Source: Fragum whitleyi (lineage: Eukaryota > Mollusca > Bivalvia > Cardiida > Cardiidae). From it: a DNA stretch of 64,000 nt. The stretch lies in the NCBI GenBank assembly GCA_948146395.1, contig OX411559.1, positions 37,194,215-37,258,214 on the forward strand, given 5' to 3'. A model generated the notes under the pieces. That model was not told where the DNA came from and searched no databases. It saw nothing but the letters and a program-made list of their open reading frames with translations. Shown in pieces: positions 46,693 to 58,905 of this stretch (the first letter of the stretch is position 1; each line of letters begins with the position of its first letter). The position numbers were made by a program, and so were the translations under genes.

Positions 46693-47444
46693 TATGATAC
46701 ACCATTTTTGGTTGTTTAAATATGAATGGGTTCGGTGACTCAAACTAGCATTTTTTTATATTCTAATTTGTGGAATTAGGTATAAACGAACAAACTCCGA
46801 ACATTCTGCGCAATTTTAACGTCTGTGATAATGACGTCAAATACAGATAGTGACGTCATTACGAAATTATATCTAATTATTTATTTGCATTTGAGATACC
46901 TCAATAAGAAATATAGGAGGTAATTTAAGTTTGAAGGAAAAGGGGAAGTCCTACTTAATCACTTGTCAATAAGTAGGCAAAATAATTCAAATTATACTGT
47001 TGTGTTTAGTGTCACAGACATGTTGACCAACTTTTTTCAACAACACTAAAAATTGTTCAAATAAGTGTATTTTCGCATTGCAGAAATGTATTAAGAAAAA
47101 CTTTTTCATACCGTGGAAATGAAGGAAGGTTGTTAAATACAAATAATATGTTTAATGTATTTTTTTTTTTTCAAAGAATAATGAAATGAGAAATTACAGG
47201 GCCAAAATGGATATCCGTGAATTCTGCCCTTTGAGGCTCGTGAACATGAGGAGGATATGGATCAAGAGGATGCTTCTTCTGGTTCAGAAACCAACACATT
47301 GGATTCAAAATCTCAGGATTGAAATGAGAATCCTGATGACTGGTCTGGAAGCGACATCCGTACAACTTAAAATTCAGGTCAAATGTGAAATGGACCAACA
47401 TATCTCCTTTTATTCTTACTCTATTAATTTCTTGCATCATTGAT
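46693..47444. other. Sequence upstream of the long LINE
   Basis: One conceptual frame around 47220-47350 encodes an acidic stretch (FEAREHEEDMDQEDASS, then DDWSGSDIR) broken by stops. It could be a decayed exon or element, but nothing firm can be said. Confidence 0.3.
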
Positions 47445-47594
47445 ACTGTAGTTCAGAGGAATTGTCGAGGTCTTAAAAATACTTTTGACGAGTTATCTCT
47501 CCTTATCAAAGAATTTCCCAGGTTAGGTGTCCCCATTAGTAGGACTCCGAGGGCGGGTGGTTTGGAGCATCGCCGATGAATTGCAAAATCTAAT

Positions 47595-48938
47595 ATGGCA
47601 TTTTCCAAGAAAGCCAAGCGTGCGTGGTCAGATTCAGAAGACGAACCTCAATTTTCACAATCATTTTCAAGGTTCATCGTGGTTGAAAGTATCGACCAAG
47701 AAAACCCAGTAACGGAATTACCACCCTTTGTCATTGAGAAACAAATGCAAGCAATCTTAGGTACTCCCAAATCTGTAAAATCATAAAGAAATGAAACTCT
47801 GTTGGTTGAAGTATGCAAGAAAAAGAAATCTGAAAATCTATTAAAAACAAGAATCTTTTTTTAATATCAAGGTTAAAACATATCCTCATGAGAGGCTTAA
47901 TACCTCAAGGCGTATAAGATGTAAAGATCTGTCAAAATGTAATATCCATGAAATCAAGGAAAACCTAACGAACCAAGGAGTAACAGAAGTGAAACGCATC
48001 GAATTCAAAAGAGATGGTAAAATTATCAAAAAAATACTTATATACTTACCTTTGACGAACCAACACTTCCCCAAGACATTAGAATTGGGTATCAGATTGT
48101 GAAGGTGGATGTTTTTGTTCCAAACCCGCTCAGGTGCTTTAAATGCCAAAGGTTCGGTTACCATGAAGATAGATGCTCAAATGTCAAAGTTTGTAGAAAA
48201 TGTAGCTATACTGGGCCTGAAGATGAACACTATGAGGATGATTATGAAAATGACCTAAAATGTTTTAACTGTGGACAAGCACACGCAGCAAATTCAAGAC
48301 AATGTCCAAAATTCATAATACATAAAGAAATACTTGAGGTGAAGTTTAGAAAGTCTGTCTCCTTCTATGAAGCTAAAAAGATTGTCGAGTCCAGACACTC
48401 AGAGAGTAGCTATGCGAGCAAAGCTAAATCTGATGGAGTTGAAATAAATAAATCTCACCAGTGTGATTCTTGTGAGAAGCTGTTAAAAATAGTGACAGAA
48501 TAATTTCCTCAAGCGAAAGAAAAAATCAAACAAGCATTGTCTCGAGAAACATTAGAGTCAGAGTCTTCAATGAAAAAGGATAAAAACAAATCCTCTTCTG
48601 ATGAAGCAGGCTTATCTACTGTTCATTCAGCAAATGTCATTCAAGTTGAAAATACAAGCTCGTCTAAAAGTAAAAATAATAATGTTGTTAAACCAGAGAC
48701 GGTCCGCCAGAGGAAGATACGCCTTCAGTTAGAGAAGGCTCATCCTTGCTCGGTAGACGCTCAGAAACACTCAACTTCTCCAGTTTCGACTGGAAATCGT
48801 TCCGCTCAATTGAGAGATTCAGCTGTGGAAGACATGGATGTACCGGAGGGCTCGCCTCTAAAACCTCCTTCAAATCAAAGGCATTCAGATGCGATTAGGC
48901 AGGGTGCTAACAAAATTAATTTAACAGGAGTTAAATAA
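47595..48938 (+). pseudogene. LINE ORF1 (gag-like, RNA-binding)
   Basis: It opens with MAFSKKAKRAWSDSEDE. Around 47860-48095, in shifted frames, there is an RRM-like region (KVKTYPHERLNTSR, CNIHEIKENLTNQGVTEVKR). The knuckles are CFKCQRFGYHEDRC (expected H replaced by Y), CRKCSYTG and CFNCGQAHAANSRQC. A charged, serine-rich tail follows. In-frame stops at about 47784 and at 48501-48503, plus at least one frameshift, disable it. The protein would coat LINE RNA in a working element. Confidence 0.8.
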
Positions 48939-48994
48939 TGTATAGTTTTCTACTTCCATTGATAAGTGGTATTATTTAACCATTAATCTCCATT

Positions 48995-49660
48995 ATGGCG
49001 AATAACATTATCCAATGGAATTGTCGCAGCATCAAGGCTAATTTTGAAGAACTCCAACTTCTAGTTTCGAAAGAAAAACCAGTTGCAGTTTGTTTACAAG
49101 AACCATTTCTAAAAGATACAGACAATTCTTCCTTGAAATATCACTCTTGCTATTTGAAGAACTTTACAGAAAGTGAGAAAGCATCTGGTGGTGTTGGAAT
49201 TATTGTAAATGATAATATCCCTCACCGTCATGTCAGTTTAAAAAAACTTCTTTGCAAGCATTGGCTGTAAGTGTCTCTCTTAATAAAACGATCACATTGC
49301 GTTCTGTTAATCTTCCTGTAGATGGTAGGAAACTTGATGATCTTGTTGACCAGCTACCACAACCTTTTATACTTATGGGAGATTTCAATTAAATGGGGAT
49401 GTTCCAATACAGACGACAAAGGTCGTACTTTTAAGGAATTTGTTCCTAGACATGATCTCGTTTTATTGAATGATAAATCTAAAACTTATCTTCATCCTGC
49501 AACTGGAAATTTTCCTTCATGGGATTTGACTATTTGCAGTCCTGATATGTTTCCTGATTTTTCATGGAAAGTTCTTTCCGACCTTCATGGAAGTGACCAT
49601 TTTCCCTATTCAGATCTCCGAATTAGAACCATCTGTTCAGGAGCGCCCTAGGCGTTGGAA
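48995..49660 (+). pseudogene. LINE ORF2, EEP endonuclease domain
   Basis: It begins MANNIIQWNCRSIKANFEEL, then VCLQEPFL, SGGVGIIVNDN, LMGDFN (about 49378), TYLHPATGNFPSWDLTI and the catalytic GSDHFP (about 49590). These are the ordered motifs of the AP-like endonuclease that nicks target DNA. Frameshifts occur in the A-run near 49243 and again near 49393, so the frame leaves and returns. Confidence 0.8.
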
Positions 49661-49725
49661 ACTCCAAAAGGCTAATTGGGAACTTTATAGAACTACCTGT
49701 GAACAATAGATAAATCCTGAAGCCT

Positions 49726-51475
49726 TTGATGAATGTGAAATCTCTGCAGAACTGTTTACATCTTTACTTTATTCTGCTGCAGAAAAAGCTTTTCCACAAA
49801 CATCGCCTGACCCAAAACAATCAAAATAAGCCATGGTTTAATGAAGATTGCAAAAAGGCTTTAGCTGAGCGAAAACGTGCTCTTGGAGCATTTGTCCTAA
49901 GGCCTTCAAATGAGAATCTTTACAAATTTAAAATTGCTAGTGAAAAAGCACCTCGTACAATTAAACAAAGTAAGCGTTCGTCTTGGAGACAGTATGTATC
50001 TAGATTAAATTCTACATCATCGGTCAAAAAGACTTGGGACCTGATACGTAAAATTAGTGGGAAGAATACATCACTGAGTGTTGATCATCTTAAAACGGAT
50101 GACGATTATAAAGTTTCTTCGAAACAAGATATTGCCAATGTCCTTGCAGACACGTTTGCTAAACACTCCCTCTACTAATTATTCACCTACGTTTCAGAAG
50201 TTTCAAAGTGAAAAAGAAAAGTCTAAACTTAATTTTAGTTCCAGAAATCTGGAACACTATAATAGAGACTTTTCCGTTAAGGAATTGAAAAGCTTTAAAA
50301 AAGTGTCACGACACCGCTGTCGGATCAGATGCTTTTCATTATCAATTCCTCAAACGTTTGCCATCTCGTTCCCTTCATTGCTTACTTCAAATTCATAATC
50401 AGGTATGGAAGACGGGAAGCATTCCAGCCTCTTGGAGGGATGCTATCGTAATTCCAATACCTTAACCAGGTAAAGATTCTACAAACCCTTAAAATTACCG
50501 CCCAATTGCTTTAACTAGTTGCATCTGTAAAACCATGGAAAGAATGGTTAATGATCGTCTAATTTGGTTTCTAGAAAAGAACCACCTTACTACGCAAGTT
50601 CAAAGTGGCTTTCTTAAACAGAGAAGCACTCTTGATAATCTTGTTCGCTTCGAGACATTTATTCGAGAAGCCTTTATAAAGAAGGAACACGTTGTTTCTC
50701 TCTTTTTCGATCTCGAAAGTGCTTATGACACCACTTGGAAGTATGGAATTATGAACGACCTCTATGATTTCAGTATTCGAGGTCGCCTTACCTTTTTCAT
50801 CTCGGCTTCTTTGGATGAACGTCAGTTTAGAGTCCGTGTTGGAGATACTTTATCTGATACTCATAAACAAGAAATGGTTGTTCCCCAGGGGAGTATTTTA
50901 TCGGTGACACTATTTAGTGTCAAAATAAACAACAATGTTTAAACCGTTTGCCCTGGTGTGGAATGTTTTCTCTACGTAGACGACTTTTGTATCTGCTACA
51001 GATCAAAATACATGCATACAATTGAAAGACAATTGCAACAAATCTTGAACAATCTTTCAAAATGGTCCAATGAAAACGGCTTCAAGTTTTCAAAGACAAA
51101 AACTAAATGTATGCATTTTTGTCAATCGAGAAAAATGCATCTTGGTCCAGATTTAAAGTTGGACGGGTGCAAATTGAAGTTGTAAAAGAATTTAAATTCT
51201 TAGGACTATTATTTGACTCTAAGCTTTCGTTTATTCCTCATATTGACCATTTGAAAAAGAAGTGCCAAAAGGCATTTCATCTTTTACGTGTTGTATCCAG
51301 TATGGATTTGGGAGCCGATAAAAAGGTTCTATTGCGCCTTTATAGTGCACTCGTAAGATCAAAGCTAGACTATGGCTGTGTTGTTTATGGTTCTGCGCGC
51401 CCTTCATACCTTCGTAAACTTGATACTATTCATAATCAGAGATTGCGCTTGGCGTTGGGAGCATTTAGAACATGA
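49726..51475 (+). pseudogene. LINE ORF2, reverse transcriptase domain
   Basis: A linker region (KPWFNEDCKKALAERKRAL, then WRQYVSRLNS) leads into the RT: YRPIALT-like block near 50505, ERMVNDRLIWFLEKNHLTTQ, QSGFLKQRSTLDNLVRFE, motif A FFDLESAYDTTW (about 50702-50737), motif B VPQGSILSVTLFSV and motif C FLYVDDFCICY (YVDD at 50973-50984). The thumb follows: KEFKFLGLLFDSKLSF and LVRSKLDYGCVVYG. Stops near 50179, 50400, 50464 and 50941 break the frame. Confidence 0.85.
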
Positions 51476-51541
51476 ACAGTTAGCAGTCTATATACAGAAG
51501 CAAATGAGCCTTCCTTAAATTAACGCAGGAAAAAGCTTTCT

Positions 51542-52200
51542 TTGCAGTATTATTTAAAGCTCAAATCAAATCCCGACAATCCTACTCATAAAATTGTTTT
51601 TGAACCAAAATATAGAGAGGATTTTGAAAAGAAAAAGAACCATATACTTCCCTTTAGTTTGCGCTGTGAAGCTGATGTTAACGCTCTAGATTTTGACTTA
51701 GATGACGTGGCAGAACATATGGACATATAAAAGTCCCACGTTTCTTTATGATCTTGCTTCAAGCAAAAAGATACAACAGATACAACTATTTTTAAAACAA
51801 AGTTCTTGGAACTCAAAGAAAAATACACCTTATATGAAGAGATATACACTGACGGGTCAAAAGATGGCGAAGAAGTTGCTTCGGCAACTATTTTAGAAGG
51901 CGAAAAATATCAATTCCGCCTTCCAAATAACTCTTCTATTTTTTCAGCCGAGCTAAAGGCCATTGATCTCGAACTCGATCATATAACCGCAGAACGATTC
52001 TCTCGTTATATTATATACACTGACTCTAAGTCAAGTATGCAAGCGGTTGAGCACGAGAAAACTGACAATCCCCTTATTGTAAGGCTACTTGATAAAATAG
52101 ATAAGCTTAATGATGTTGATCTCGTTTTCTGCTGGCTTCCTAGCTATATTGGAATTCGTGGTAATTAGGAGGCAGATAAAGATGCCAAGGATGCATCATC
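51542..52200 (+). pseudogene. LINE ORF2, RNase H domain
   Basis: IYTDGSKDGEE (first Asp), FSAELKAIDLEL (Glu), IIYTDSKSSMQAV (second Asp) and GN-stop-EADKDAKDA (last Asp) give the D-E-D-D set of a retroelement RNase H. The stop at the GN/EADK junction and a frameshift near 51800 inactivate it. The domain removes the RNA strand during cDNA synthesis in related elements. Confidence 0.82.
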
Positions 52201-52980
52201 ATTTGCAATTTGACCCTTTGAAGTACCTTCTACTAATTTTAAACCCATAATTCATTGTTTTATTCATGATATCTGAAGGAACTGTTGGTTAGATCCTGCG
52301 AACCAAAATAATAAACTATATTCTGTTCGACAGGATCTCGGCGATTGGTTACAGGTCTAACCGTCGTGAAGACCTGATTTTGACTCGATAACGCATTGGT
52401 CATACTCACTTAACACAATCCTACCTTTTAAAAGGAGAATAGATGCCAATGTGCATTCCCTGTAATGCTCCATTAACTATCAATCATATTTTTATAGATT
52501 GTATTGATTTTTCTTTTATCAGGGACAGATATTTTAAAGTTGATAGTATGAGGCAGCCCTTTGACCTTGTCAAACTTGAACTTATTTTTGACTTTCTCAA
52601 GGCGATTCATTTATACAGTAAAATCTGATTTTTAGATTCTTGTTACCCCGTTTCTCTCTTCTGAATTTTTAAAGTAGCTTTATTAAATTTTACCGTTTTC
52701 AGTAGCTTTTTTGGTTATTATTTCTGTTACATGCGAAGATTTCTGTAGAATTTTATTTATTTACATTGATTTTTTAATACTATTGCCTACTTAAGTTTGG
52801 TACACACATGAATGCCCACTTTTGTGAATTTTCCGGTCGGGTGGACTCGCACACGGACCGTTCTCCTGGTCTGAGGGGAGTCCATGTGCTTTCTTGCTCA
52901 CGTCGGATTATTCCATTATATAAAGAAAAGTTTGCGCCCAACATGACCTTAGCTGTCGACGGGCCATTGATGTAATACTA
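52201..52980 (+). mobile_element. LINE ORF2 C-terminus and 3' UTR
   Basis: CIPCNAPLTINHIFIDC (52443 onward) is the C-terminal C-C-H-C-like segment. The frame ends FLKAIHLYSKI and a stop at about 52628. The 3' UTR contains GGTCGGGTGGACTCGCAC and the family end GTCGACGGGCCAT, shared with the copies at 2925 and 34508. Confidence 0.75.
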
Positions 52981-53155
52981 TTGCACCTGGTTGACCTACA
53001 AATTGATTCCTATTTTTCTCACACAAATACGACCCAAACAACCATTTAACCCATCCAACTACAGCAAATGTGTTCATTGGTTTCATGCAAAATGATAATA
53101 AATTTTGATTAACACAACGACTCTTTAAGGTTAGATTTAAACTGGGCTTAAGGTA

Positions 53156-53270
53156 GTTGACTCGTAATAGATCCGCAACATTTCGGCATCATGAAAATCA
53201 TTAGGAAACCTCGGTTAACACTGTTAAAGTTAATTACTTCGAAAACAATGCGAAATTATTACGAGTCAAC
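53156..53270. mobile_element. Short inverted-repeat element (MITE-like), ~115 bp
   Basis: GTTGACTCGTAATA (53156-53169) and its exact complement TATTACGAGTCAAC (53257-53270) flank about 87 bp. No clear target duplication was seen. Confidence 0.5.
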
Positions 53271-53520
53271 CTGAAGCCGGGGATCAAATCTTTACAATTT
53301 TGCTTCATGACATTTAATCATGAGAAGTGAAGTAAATATTTTAAAAGGATCAGGTCAACATTCGATTATTTATTTTTCATAAACAAGGAACAAAGACAAT
53401 ATTCAAAACTAGACACTAACTTTTGCATTTAATTCTATGGTGAGCAGAGATAACTACGTCACTAGCACCTGTTAAGTCCAGCGTCATCAAGAAATTCCGA
53501 AGACCACCGAATGCCTTTTT

Positions 53521-56500
53521 AGCTCACCTGAGCACGAAGTGCTCTAGGTGAGCTATTGTGATGGGCTGCTGTCCATCGTCCGTCGTCCGTCGCCAAACTT
53601 TACCTTGCGTGCACTCTAGAGGCCACATTTTTGGCCCAAATGTCTTGAAACTTGGTCAGAATGTTTGTCTCCATCAAATCTCGGTCAAGTTCGAAATTGG
53701 GTCAGGTGGGGTCAAAAATGAGGTCAAGGGTCAAATTTTAGAAAAACCTTGTGTGCACTCCAGAGGCCACATTTTTGGCCCAAATGTCTTGAAACTTAAT
53801 CAGAATGTTTGTCTCCATCAAATCTCGGTCAAGTTCGAAATTGGGTCAGGTGGGGTCAAAAATGGGGTCAAGGGGTCAAATTTTAGAAAAACCTTGTGTG
53901 CACTCTAGTGGCCACAATTTGGGCCCAAATGTCTTGAAACTTGGTCAGAATGTTTGTCTCCATCAATCCTCAGTCAAGTTTGATAGGGTCAAGTGGAGTC
54001 AAAAATGGGGTCAAGGGTCAAATTTTAGAAAAACCTTGTGCACTCTAGAGGCCATATTTTTGGCCCAAATGTCTTCAAACTTGGTCAGAATGTTTATCTC
54101 CATCAAATTTCGGGCAAGTTGGAAATTGGGTCAAGTGGGGTCAAAAATGGGGTCAAGGGGTCAAATTTTAGAAAAACCTTGTGTGCACTCAAGAGGCCTC
54201 ATTTTTGGCCCAAATGTCTTGAAACTTGGTCATAATGTTTGTCTCCATCAAATCTCGGCCAAGCTGGAAATTTGGTCAAGTTGGGTCAAGGGGTCAAATT
54301 CTAGAAAAACCTTGTGTGCACACTAGAGGCCACATTTTTGGCCAAAATGTCTTGAAACTTGGTCAGAATGTTTGTCTCTATCAAATCGCCTTCAAGATTG
54401 AAATTGGGTCAAGTGGGGTCAAAAACGGGGTCAAATTTTAGAAAAACCTTGTGTGCACTGTAGAGGCCACATTTTTGGCCTTAATGTCTTGAAACTTGGT
54501 CAGAATGTTTGTCTCCATCGAATCTCGGTCAAGTTGGAAATGGGGTCAAGTGGGGTCAAAAATGGGGTCAAAAATGGGGTCAAGTGGTCAAATTTTAGAA
54601 AACCCTCTATGTACATTAGGGTACACATTTTTTGCCCAAATGTCTTGAAACTTGGTCAGAATGTTTGTCTCCATCAAATCTCGGTCAAGTTCGAAATTGG
54701 GTCAGGTGGGGTCAAAAATGAGGTCAAGGGTCAAATTTTAGAAAAACTTTGTGTGCACTCCAGAGGCCACATTTTTTGTCCAAATGTCTTGAAACTTAAT
54801 CAGAATGTTTGTCTCCATCAAATTTCGGTCAAGTTCGAAATTGGGTCAGGTGGGGTCAAAAATGGGGTCAAGGGTCAAATTTTAGAAAAACCTTGTGTGC
54901 ACTCTAGCAGCCACATTTTGGCCCAAATGTCTTGAAACTTAATCAGAATGTTTGTCTTCATCAAATCTCGGTCAAGTTCGAAATTGGGTCAGGTGGGGTC
55001 AAAAATGGGGTCAAGGGGTCAAATTTTAGAAAAAACCTTGTGCACTCTAGTGGCCACAATTTAGGCCCAAATGTCTTGAAACTTGGTCAGAATGTTTGTC
55101 TCCATCAAATCTCGGTCAAGTTCGAAATTGGGTCAGGTGGGGTCAAAAATGAGGTCAAGGGTCAAATTTTAGAAAAACCTTGTGTGCACTCCAGAGGCCA
55201 CATTTTTGGCCCAAATGTCTTGAAACTTAATCAGAATGTTTGTCTCCATCAAATCTCGGTCAAGTTCGAAATTGGGTCAGGTGGGGTCAAAAATGGGGTC
55301 AAGGGGTCAAATTTTAGAAAAACCTTGTGTGCACTCTAGTGGCCACAATTTGGGCCCAAATGTCTTGAAACTTGGTCAGAATGTTTGTCTCCATCAATCC
55401 TCAGTCAAGTTTGATAGGGTCAAGTGGGGTCAAAAATGGGGTCAAGGGTCAAATTTTAGAAAAACCTTGTGCACTCTAGAGGCCATATTTTTGGCCCAAA
55501 TGTCTTCAAACTTGGTCAGAATTTTTGTCTCCATCAAATTTCGGGCAAGTTGGAAATTGGGTCAAGTGGGGTCAAAAATGGGGTCAAGGGGTCAAATTTT
55601 AGAAAAACCTTGTGTGCACTCAAGAGGCCTCATTTTTGGCCCAAATGTCTTGAAACTTGGTCATAATGTTTGTCTCCATCAAATCTCGGCCAAGCTGGAA
55701 AATTGGTCAAGTTGGGTCAAGGGGTCAAATTCTAGAAAAACCTTGTGTGCACACTAGAGGCCACATTTTTGGCCAAAATGTCTTGAAACTTGGTCAGAAT
55801 GTTTGTCTCTATCAAATCGCCTTCAAGATTGAAATTGGGTCAAGTGGGGTCAAAAACGGGGTCAAATTTTAGAAAAACCTTGTGTGCACTGTAGATGCCA
55901 CATTTTTGGCCTTAATGTCTTGAAACTTGGTCAGAATGTTTGTCTCCATCGAATCTCGGTCAAGTTGGAAATGGGGTCAAGTGGGGTCAAAAATGGGGTC
56001 AAGTGGTCAAATTTTAGAAAACCCTCTATGTACATTAGGGGACACATTTTTTGCCCAAATGTCTTGAAACTTGGTCAGAATGTTTGTCTCCATCAAATCT
56101 CGGTCAAGTTCGAAATTGGGTCAGGTGGGGTCAAAAATGAGGTCAAGGGTCAAATTTTAGAAAAACTTTGTGTGCACTCCAGAGGCCACATTTTTTGCCC
56201 AAATGTCTTGAAACTTAATCAGAATGTTTGTCTCCATCAAATCTCGGTCAAGTTCGAAATTGGGTCAGGTGGGGTCAAAAATGGGGTCAAGGGGTCAAAT
56301 TTTAGAAAAACCTTGTGTGCACTCTAGCAGCCACATTTTGGCCCAAATGTCTTGAAACTTCGTCAGAATGTTTGTCTTCATCAAATCTCGGTCAAGTTCG
56401 AAATTGGGTCAGGTGGGGTCAAAAATGGGGTCAAGGGGTCAAATTTTAGAAAAAACCTTGTGTGCACTCTAGTGGCCACAATTTGGGCCCAAATGTCTTG

Positions 56501-57458
56501 AAACTTGGTCAGAATGTTTGTCTCCATCAATCCTCAGTCAAGTTTGATAGGGTCAAGTGGGGTCAAAAATGGGGTCAAGGGTCAAATTTTAGAAAAACCT
56601 TGTGCACTCTAGAGGCCATATTTTTGGCCCAAATGTCTTCAAACTTGGTCAGAATGTTTATCTCCATCAAATTTCGGGCAAGTTGGAAATTGGGTCAAAA
56701 ATGGGGTCAAGGGGTCAAATTTTAGAAAAACCTTGTGTGCACTCAAGAGGCCTCATTTTTGGCCCAAATGTCTTGAAACTTGGTCATAATGTTTGTCTCC
56801 ATCAAATCTCGGCCAAGCTGGAAATTTGGTCAAGTTGGGTCAAGGGGTCAAATTCTAGAAAAACCTTGTGTGCACACTAGAGGCCACATTTTTGGCCAAA
56901 ATGTCTTGAAACTTGGTCAGAATGTTTGTCTCCATCAAATCGCCTTCAAGATTGAAATTGGGTCAAGTGGGGTCAAAAACGGGGTCAAATTTTAGAAAAA
57001 CCTTGTGTGCACTGTAGAGGCCACATTTTTGGCCTTAATGTCTTGAAACTTGGTCAGAATGTTTGTCTCCATCAAATCTCGGTCAAGTTGGAAATGGGGT
57101 CAAGTGGGGTCAAAAATGGGGTCAAGTGGTCAAATTTTAGAAAACCCTCTATGTACTCTAGGGGACACATTTTTTGCCCAAATGTCCTTAAACTTGGTCA
57201 GAATGTTTGTCTCCATCAAATCTCGGAATAGATCAAAATTGGGTCAAGTGGGGTTAAAATGGGATCAAGGGGTCAAATTTTAGAAAAACTTTGTGTGCAC
57301 TCTTGGGGCAGCATATTTGACTCAAATGTATGTCTTCTTGATATCTTTGACTTTTGTTAAGCCAGTAATGAATTTCAAATAAGTAGGGTTGGCACTTTGC
57401 TTCCTTTGTAAACTATATGCATCAGGTGAGCGCTTCAGGGCCAATGGACCTCTTCTTT
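53521..57458 (+). mobile_element. Family P element, copy P2, with large tandem array
   Basis: The head palindrome (53521-53554: AGCTCACCTGAGCAC, loop GAA, GTGCTCTAGGTGAGCT) is followed by CTATTGTGATGG and GTCCGTCGTCCGTCG. About 26 tandem units then follow. The right end is TCAGGTGAGCGCTTCAGG with a GGGCCAATGGACC hairpin and TCTTCTTTATT. Ends and architecture are as in P1, but the interior unit is different. Confidence 0.85.
53600..57310 (+). repeat. ~144-bp tandem array with 1431-bp higher-order repeat
   Basis: Units contain CTAGAGGCCACATTTTTGGC, GAAACTTGGTCAGAATGTTT, TCCATCAAATCTCGGTCAAG and GGGGTCAAAAATGGGGTCAA. The CAGAATG landmark falls at 53657, 53801, 53946, 54086, 54231, 54364, 54501, 54657, 54801, 54943 and 55088, then repeats the same spacing pattern. 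That gives a ten-unit, 1431-bp higher-order repeat. A third, shorter round is offset by 1133 and then 1123 bp, reflecting loss of units and a 10-bp deletion near 56695. Since 144 is a multiple of three and the unit has few stops, long frames appear by chance. Confidence 0.92.
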
Positions 57459-58114
57459 ATTTCCTTAAAGCAGGCCATAAGGAATATCTTTGGACGTATT
57501 AAACCATTTTTGCGAGAATTTCGGATTTCTTTAATAACACTAGATGGGGATACAAACGCAGCTTTTAATGGTAAATTTTAAACCCCAAAACAAAGTATCA
57601 ATGCAAAAAAAGAGAAAACAAAATCCATCAGTTAATCTTTTTATAATTATACAAAGTCTATTCATTTAAAATTAAAACAAAAGTATAAATAAAATCTTCT
57701 ACTAAGGTTTAAATACGATTAACAATTGCTTCGATTGAAATGGAATTTCGTACGCCTAATCGTTAATTAGTTTCTTATCACACGCTAAATCGTGAACATT
57801 TGTGTGAACTTGTTTCCGTTTTACAAAGACATTTTCAAAACTTCAAAAACACCCCTCATGATGTACAAAGTATGGCAAGAATGTATACATAAGAAAAAAA
57901 TAAAATAAAAAGGAACAAAACCAAAAATACATCAATGATATCATATAATGCAGATAAAACAATCATTTTGTTTTGTTTTTTCAAAGAATCATACAAATAT
58001 TATTAGAATTAAAAGATTCTCATTCAATTTAGACAACGCTTGTGAAATCTTTTAAGAGCAGGTTGTAGAAGCAAATGACACTAAAGATACAATGCCGGAT
58101 TCTTAAAAGCTTCT
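57459..58114. other. Sequence without identifiable feature
   Basis: AT-rich DNA with A-rich runs (57595-57930) and no coding signal. Confidence 0.5.
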
Positions 58115-58282
58115 TGTTTGTATACACAGTATTGAGACTTACTTTCTTTATTCAATTTGACAAAATTGCCTGTTTATATACACAGTGTTGACACTTACTT
58201 TCTTTATTCAATTTGACAAAATTGCCTGTTTATATACACAGTGTTGACACTTACTTTCTTCATTCAATTTAACAAAATTGAA
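58115..58282. repeat. Three-copy 56-bp tandem repeat
   Basis: TGTTTATATACACAGTGTTG followed by ACACTTACTTTCTTTATTCA begins at 58115, 58171 and 58227. The last two copies are almost identical. Confidence 0.9.
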
Positions 58283-58540
58283 TTTGTAATAAGCATCAAG
58301 AATATGTGGTAAAATAATTCTTTTTAAGAAGCCGATTATAAAATGAAGTAGATCCTTTGCCAATGCATGCTTTTTTTCCTAATAATCAGAATACATATTT
58401 TCTATCATAAATCTTTAGCAATATAGAATAGAGAAATTTCTACTGGGAAAGAAGCTGGTGTTTTTGTTTTTTTTTATTCTAGGAGGCCTACAATACAAAA
58501 TGTCAATATTTCACATCATCACGAGCATTTTCACTAAAAA
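58283..58540. other. Sequence without identifiable feature
   Basis: No repeat or frame of note. Confidence 0.5.
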
Positions 58541-58905
58541 AGGGCCGCATTGCCCTGCTTGTCTTTTTTCCTTGATATTTTTCTTGTTTGAGTTTGATTA
58601 GTTAAAAATTGGGTCAAATACTAGGTCATTTGGTCACATATTAAAACAGACTTTGTGTGCACCCTAGAGGCCATATTTCCGACCCAAATGTCTTGAAACT
58701 TGGTCAGAATGCTTTTCTACATGGTATCTTGGTGGATTTTGAATTGGGTTAAGTTGGGTCAAAGACTAGATCTTGGGATTGTTTAAAAAAAAAAGCCTTG
58801 TGTGCACTTGAGTAGCCATATTTTGTGCCCAGTTGTCTTGAAAACTTATCAGAGTGATTTCTATATTTCATCCTTTAGTTTAAACTGGGTTCAAGTGGGA
58901 TCAAA
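58541..58905 (+). repeat. Degenerate family P units, with an end-like hairpin
   Basis: AGGGCCGCATTGCCCTGCTTGTC at the left resembles the P right-end hairpin plus CTTGT. Two to three decayed units follow with ACTTTGTGTGCACCCTAGAG, CCAAATGTCTTGAAACTTGG and TGTGTGCACTTGAGTAGCC. Confidence 0.55.

Larger units (their letters stand above)
47445..52980 (+). mobile_element. Nearly full-length Nimb/Jockey-like LINE (RNase H-bearing), mutated
   Basis: The order is a short leader, ORF1 with zinc knuckles, ORF2 with EEP endonuclease, reverse transcriptase, RNase H and a C-terminal cysteine-histidine region, then a 3' UTR ending GCTGTCGACGGGCCATTGATG. RNase H after the RT, with Jockey-like ORF1 knuckles, fits the I/Nimb branch known from molluscs. 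Clade choice is an inference. Both ORFs carry several stops and frameshifts. It is the best-preserved of five or more copies in this window (others at 2925, 34508, 41488 and 43610). Confidence 0.85.

Noticed and set aside
47330..47345. Additional hammerhead core (CCTGATGACTGG)
   Set aside because: No GAAA box or pairing stems at suitable distance; the same applies to CTGATGA-like strings at 21423, 34556 and 38137.
53558..57283. Chain of long open frames (up to 173 codons) with repeated HIFGPNVLKLGQNV-type peptides
   Set aside because: They follow a ~144-bp (multiple of three) tandem unit with few stops, appear in more than one frame, and shift with unit indels. They are by-products of the array, not a repeat protein.
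53600..57310. CRISPR array
   Set aside because: Units are contiguous ~144-bp repeats without unique spacers, in a eukaryotic context with no cas genes.
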